Assembly: GCF_015351595.1 (NCBI RefSeq)
Contig: NZ_JADKPT010000007.1
Location: 1-64,000 of the forward strand
Length of the DNA stretch: 64,000 nt
Reading direction: 5' to 3'
Source: Flavobacterium sp. LC2016-12
GTDB taxonomy: Bacteria > Bacteroidota > Bacteroidia > Flavobacteriales > Flavobacteriaceae
Shown here: positions 62,791 to 64,000 of the stretch, piece by piece
Layout of the letters: each line of letters opens with the position of its first letter
How positions within the stretch are numbered: the first letter of the stretch is position 1
The notes under the pieces: model-generated
Seen by the model: the letters and a program-made list of their open reading frames with translations, nothing else
Databases searched by the model: none
Told to the model about the DNA's origin: nothing
Program-made: the position numbers and the translations under genes

Positions 62791-63345
62791 ATGGCACGAA
62801 CTCCCTCAAATATTATTCCGCTTGGAACAATTGCTCCGAACTTTCATCTAAAAGACACCAATTCTAATAATGAATACTCGTTTGAAGATGTAAAAGGATT
62901 AAAAGGAACACTTGTCATTTTTATGTGCAACCATTGCCCTTTTGTACTTCATGTACTGCCAGAAATAATAATGATCGCCAATGATTACCGTGTTCAGGGA
63001 TTGGGGGTAGTTGCTATTTCGAGTAACGACATTGACAAATATCCTGAAGATTCTCCAGAATTGATGACTGAGTTTGCTTTTGAAAACAAGATAGATTTTC
63101 CTTATTTGTTTGATAAAACACAAGAAGTTGCTAAAGCTTATGAGGCAGCCTGTACACCTGATTTTTTTCTCTATGACAATCAGGATCGTTTATTTTATCA
63201 CGGCCAATTAGATGATTCCAGACCCAACAATGGAATTCCGTTAAGCGGAAGCGATCTGCGAAGTGCCATTGATGCTTTGATTTACAACAGAAGTTTGAAT
63301 GAACAGCAAAAACCAAGTGTTGGATGCAGTATCAAATGGAAATAA
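62791..63345 (+). CDS. Thioredoxin-fold peroxiredoxin-like protein
   Basis: 184 residues. IAPNFHLKDTNSNNEYSFEDVKG, then FMCNHCPFVLHVLPEI (44-60) with a CNHC redox pair, VAISSNDIDKYPEDSPE and YEAACTPDFFLYD (with the cis-Pro after Thr). Matches the AhpC/TSA-like PRX_like1 group: cytoplasmic thiol oxidoreductase, perhaps a thiol-disulfide reductase. Single gene. Confidence 0.87.
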   Translation: MARTPSNIIPLGTIAPNFHLKDTNSNNEYSFEDVKGLKGTLVIFMCNHCPFVLHVLPEIIMIANDYRVQGLGVVAISSNDIDKYPEDSPELMTEFAFENKIDFPYLFDKTQEVAKAYEAACTPDFFLYDNQDRLFYHGQLDDSRPNNGIPLSGSDLRSAIDALIYNRSLNEQQKPSVGCSIKWK

Positions 63346-63505
63346 ACTAGCATTTCAATCTAGTTTCCTTTATCTTTACAATTCTATTACATTTTCATGG
63401 TGGTGACTATTATATTATTTACAGCTCCGTTGTTGTTGTTTTCTTTAAAAAGAGAACCAATTGCTGTTATAATTATTTCACACAATAAGGCCTTTATTAA
63501 TTAGG

Positions 63506-63548
63506 CCTCCGTCTATTTCATTTCTTCTTTAAGGCGGAGGATTTTTTT
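63506..63548 (+). terminator. Weak terminator-like hairpin
   Basis: CCTCCG/CGGAGG (63506-63511, 63535-63540) and seven T. It is 160 bases past the last gene. In the 383-base gap 63346-63728 I see nothing else except a repeated AGGCCT word near 63488 and 63503. Confidence 0.5.
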
Positions 63549-63728
63549 ACCAAATTTTACTATTTATTCTATTTGAAAGATTCATTTTCTTCAAATAAAT
63601 AATTACTTGTATTTATCCCATTTTTCCAAAAACAAACCATTTTAAAATTTCAATTTTTACACCGGCACAAATTGAGAATACCAAAACACACACTTATAAT
63701 CAACGTTTAATAAATTAATATTTAGAAT

Positions 63729-64000
63729 ATGAAACCAACGCCTATTTTCTGTAAAACAGATTATCAGCTTTTAAGAGAGCTAATTTTAAAAAGTAAGAAC
63801 GAAACAAATGCTAAAGAAGTCGGTCAGCTTTCGCAAGAATTGGATCGCGCCATTATCAGTAAAGAAAATACTTTAGACCGTTCAGTTATCCGAATCGGTT
63901 CCCAGGTTACCATTGAAGATGTAAAGGCAAACAAGCAAATGAAAATTCAGATTGTTTTACCCTCACTATCTAATGTAACGGAGAAAAAAATATCCATTTT
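63729..64000 (+). CDS. GreA/GreB-family or Rnk-like protein, cut by the window end
   Basis: First 90 residues only: CKTDYQLLRELILKSKNETNAKEVGQLSQELDRAIISKENTLDRSVIRIGSQVTIEDV. The short coiled-coil N terminus followed by the start of a Gre C-terminal domain fits the Rnk/GreA-like regulator group (nucleoside diphosphate kinase regulator-like). The frame is open to the window end. Related in fold to the gene at 103-552. Confidence 0.8.
   Translation, partial: MKPTPIFCKTDYQLLRELILKSKNETNAKEVGQLSQELDRAIISKENTLDRSVIRIGSQVTIEDVKANKQMKIQIVLPSLSNVTEKKISI

Noticed and set aside
63346..63728. Small gene in the last gap
   Set aside because: No frame with coding character; only a weak hairpin and repeated AGGCCT words.

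Overview
The window reads as chromosomal DNA of a Flavobacterium-like member of the Bacteroidota, probably of the soil/freshwater F. johnsoniae type. The signs are low G+C, Bacteroidota promoters (TTG about 19 bases before TAnnTTTG) in place of clear Shine-Dalgarno sites, leucine dehydrogenase, a PUR/DUF3276 protein, DUF5723 and DUF6515 proteins, TonB-receptor-like barrels and many secreted proteins whose signal peptides end in AQ. I see no rRNA, tRNA, CRISPR array, insertion sequence or prophage.

Layout. 1-6.6 kb (minus strand): GreA/GreB-like protein, outer-membrane barrel, PhzF-family enzyme and a 1004-residue TPR protein. 7-17.3 kb: ftsE coupled to a glycosyltransferase, then a surface-polysaccharide cluster. 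It holds four glycosyltransferases in all, an FdtA-type ketoisomerase and a DegT/FdtB-type aminotransferase (3-amino-3,6-dideoxyhexose route), a flippase, a hexapeptide acyltransferase and a FemAB/GNAT-like protein. A plus-strand islet at 11.3-12.8 kb interrupts the cluster. 17.4-25.4 kb: TRIC-type channel, then RDD/SpoIIM/DUF4129/DUF4350/MoxR/DUF58, a conserved membrane-linked MoxR locus. 25.7-31.4 kb: secreted proteins, an alkaline-phosphatase-superfamily enzyme, DUF2167, an rRNA/tRNA methyltransferase and a penicillin-binding-like serine hydrolase. 31.6-42 kb: housekeeping genes (bifunctional Rel, Fur-family regulator, purA, NUDIX, L,D-transpeptidase, guaB). 42.3-48 kb: DUF5723 plus lipoprotein, HMG-CoA lyase, satD-DUF3307, pyrD. 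48-54.4 kb: outer-membrane proteins, phosphate-type porin, a true formylglycine-generating enzyme, pepT. 54.5-64 kb: yajC, nusB, leucine dehydrogenase, ABC exporter, PUR protein, alpha/beta hydrolases, a csaA-like gene broken by an in-frame TGA, a thioredoxin-fold protein, and a second GreA-like gene cut by the window end.

The most striking unexplained signal is between the genes. At least five gene ends carry a nested double palindrome built from tandem half-words. The sequences differ (GCCACGAATTCACGAAT, ACCGCAAAGTTCGCAAAG, ATCCGTTTTATCCGCG, ACACATAGAAACATAG and a CACAAATTACACTAATTTT form), but the plan is the same and all sit 3' of genes. Two copies of another element bounded by CACCATATAAG, one copy of a GGAGCTA...GGGCTAGGG element, and a 26-27 base insert found at the same site in two palindrome arms add to this. 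A second clear signal is a set of three TATTAC-N8-GTAATA dyads spaced exactly 28 bases apart in front of satD, whose product ends in a helix-turn-helix. A third is an attC-like palindromic region after an orphan gene in the polysaccharide cluster.
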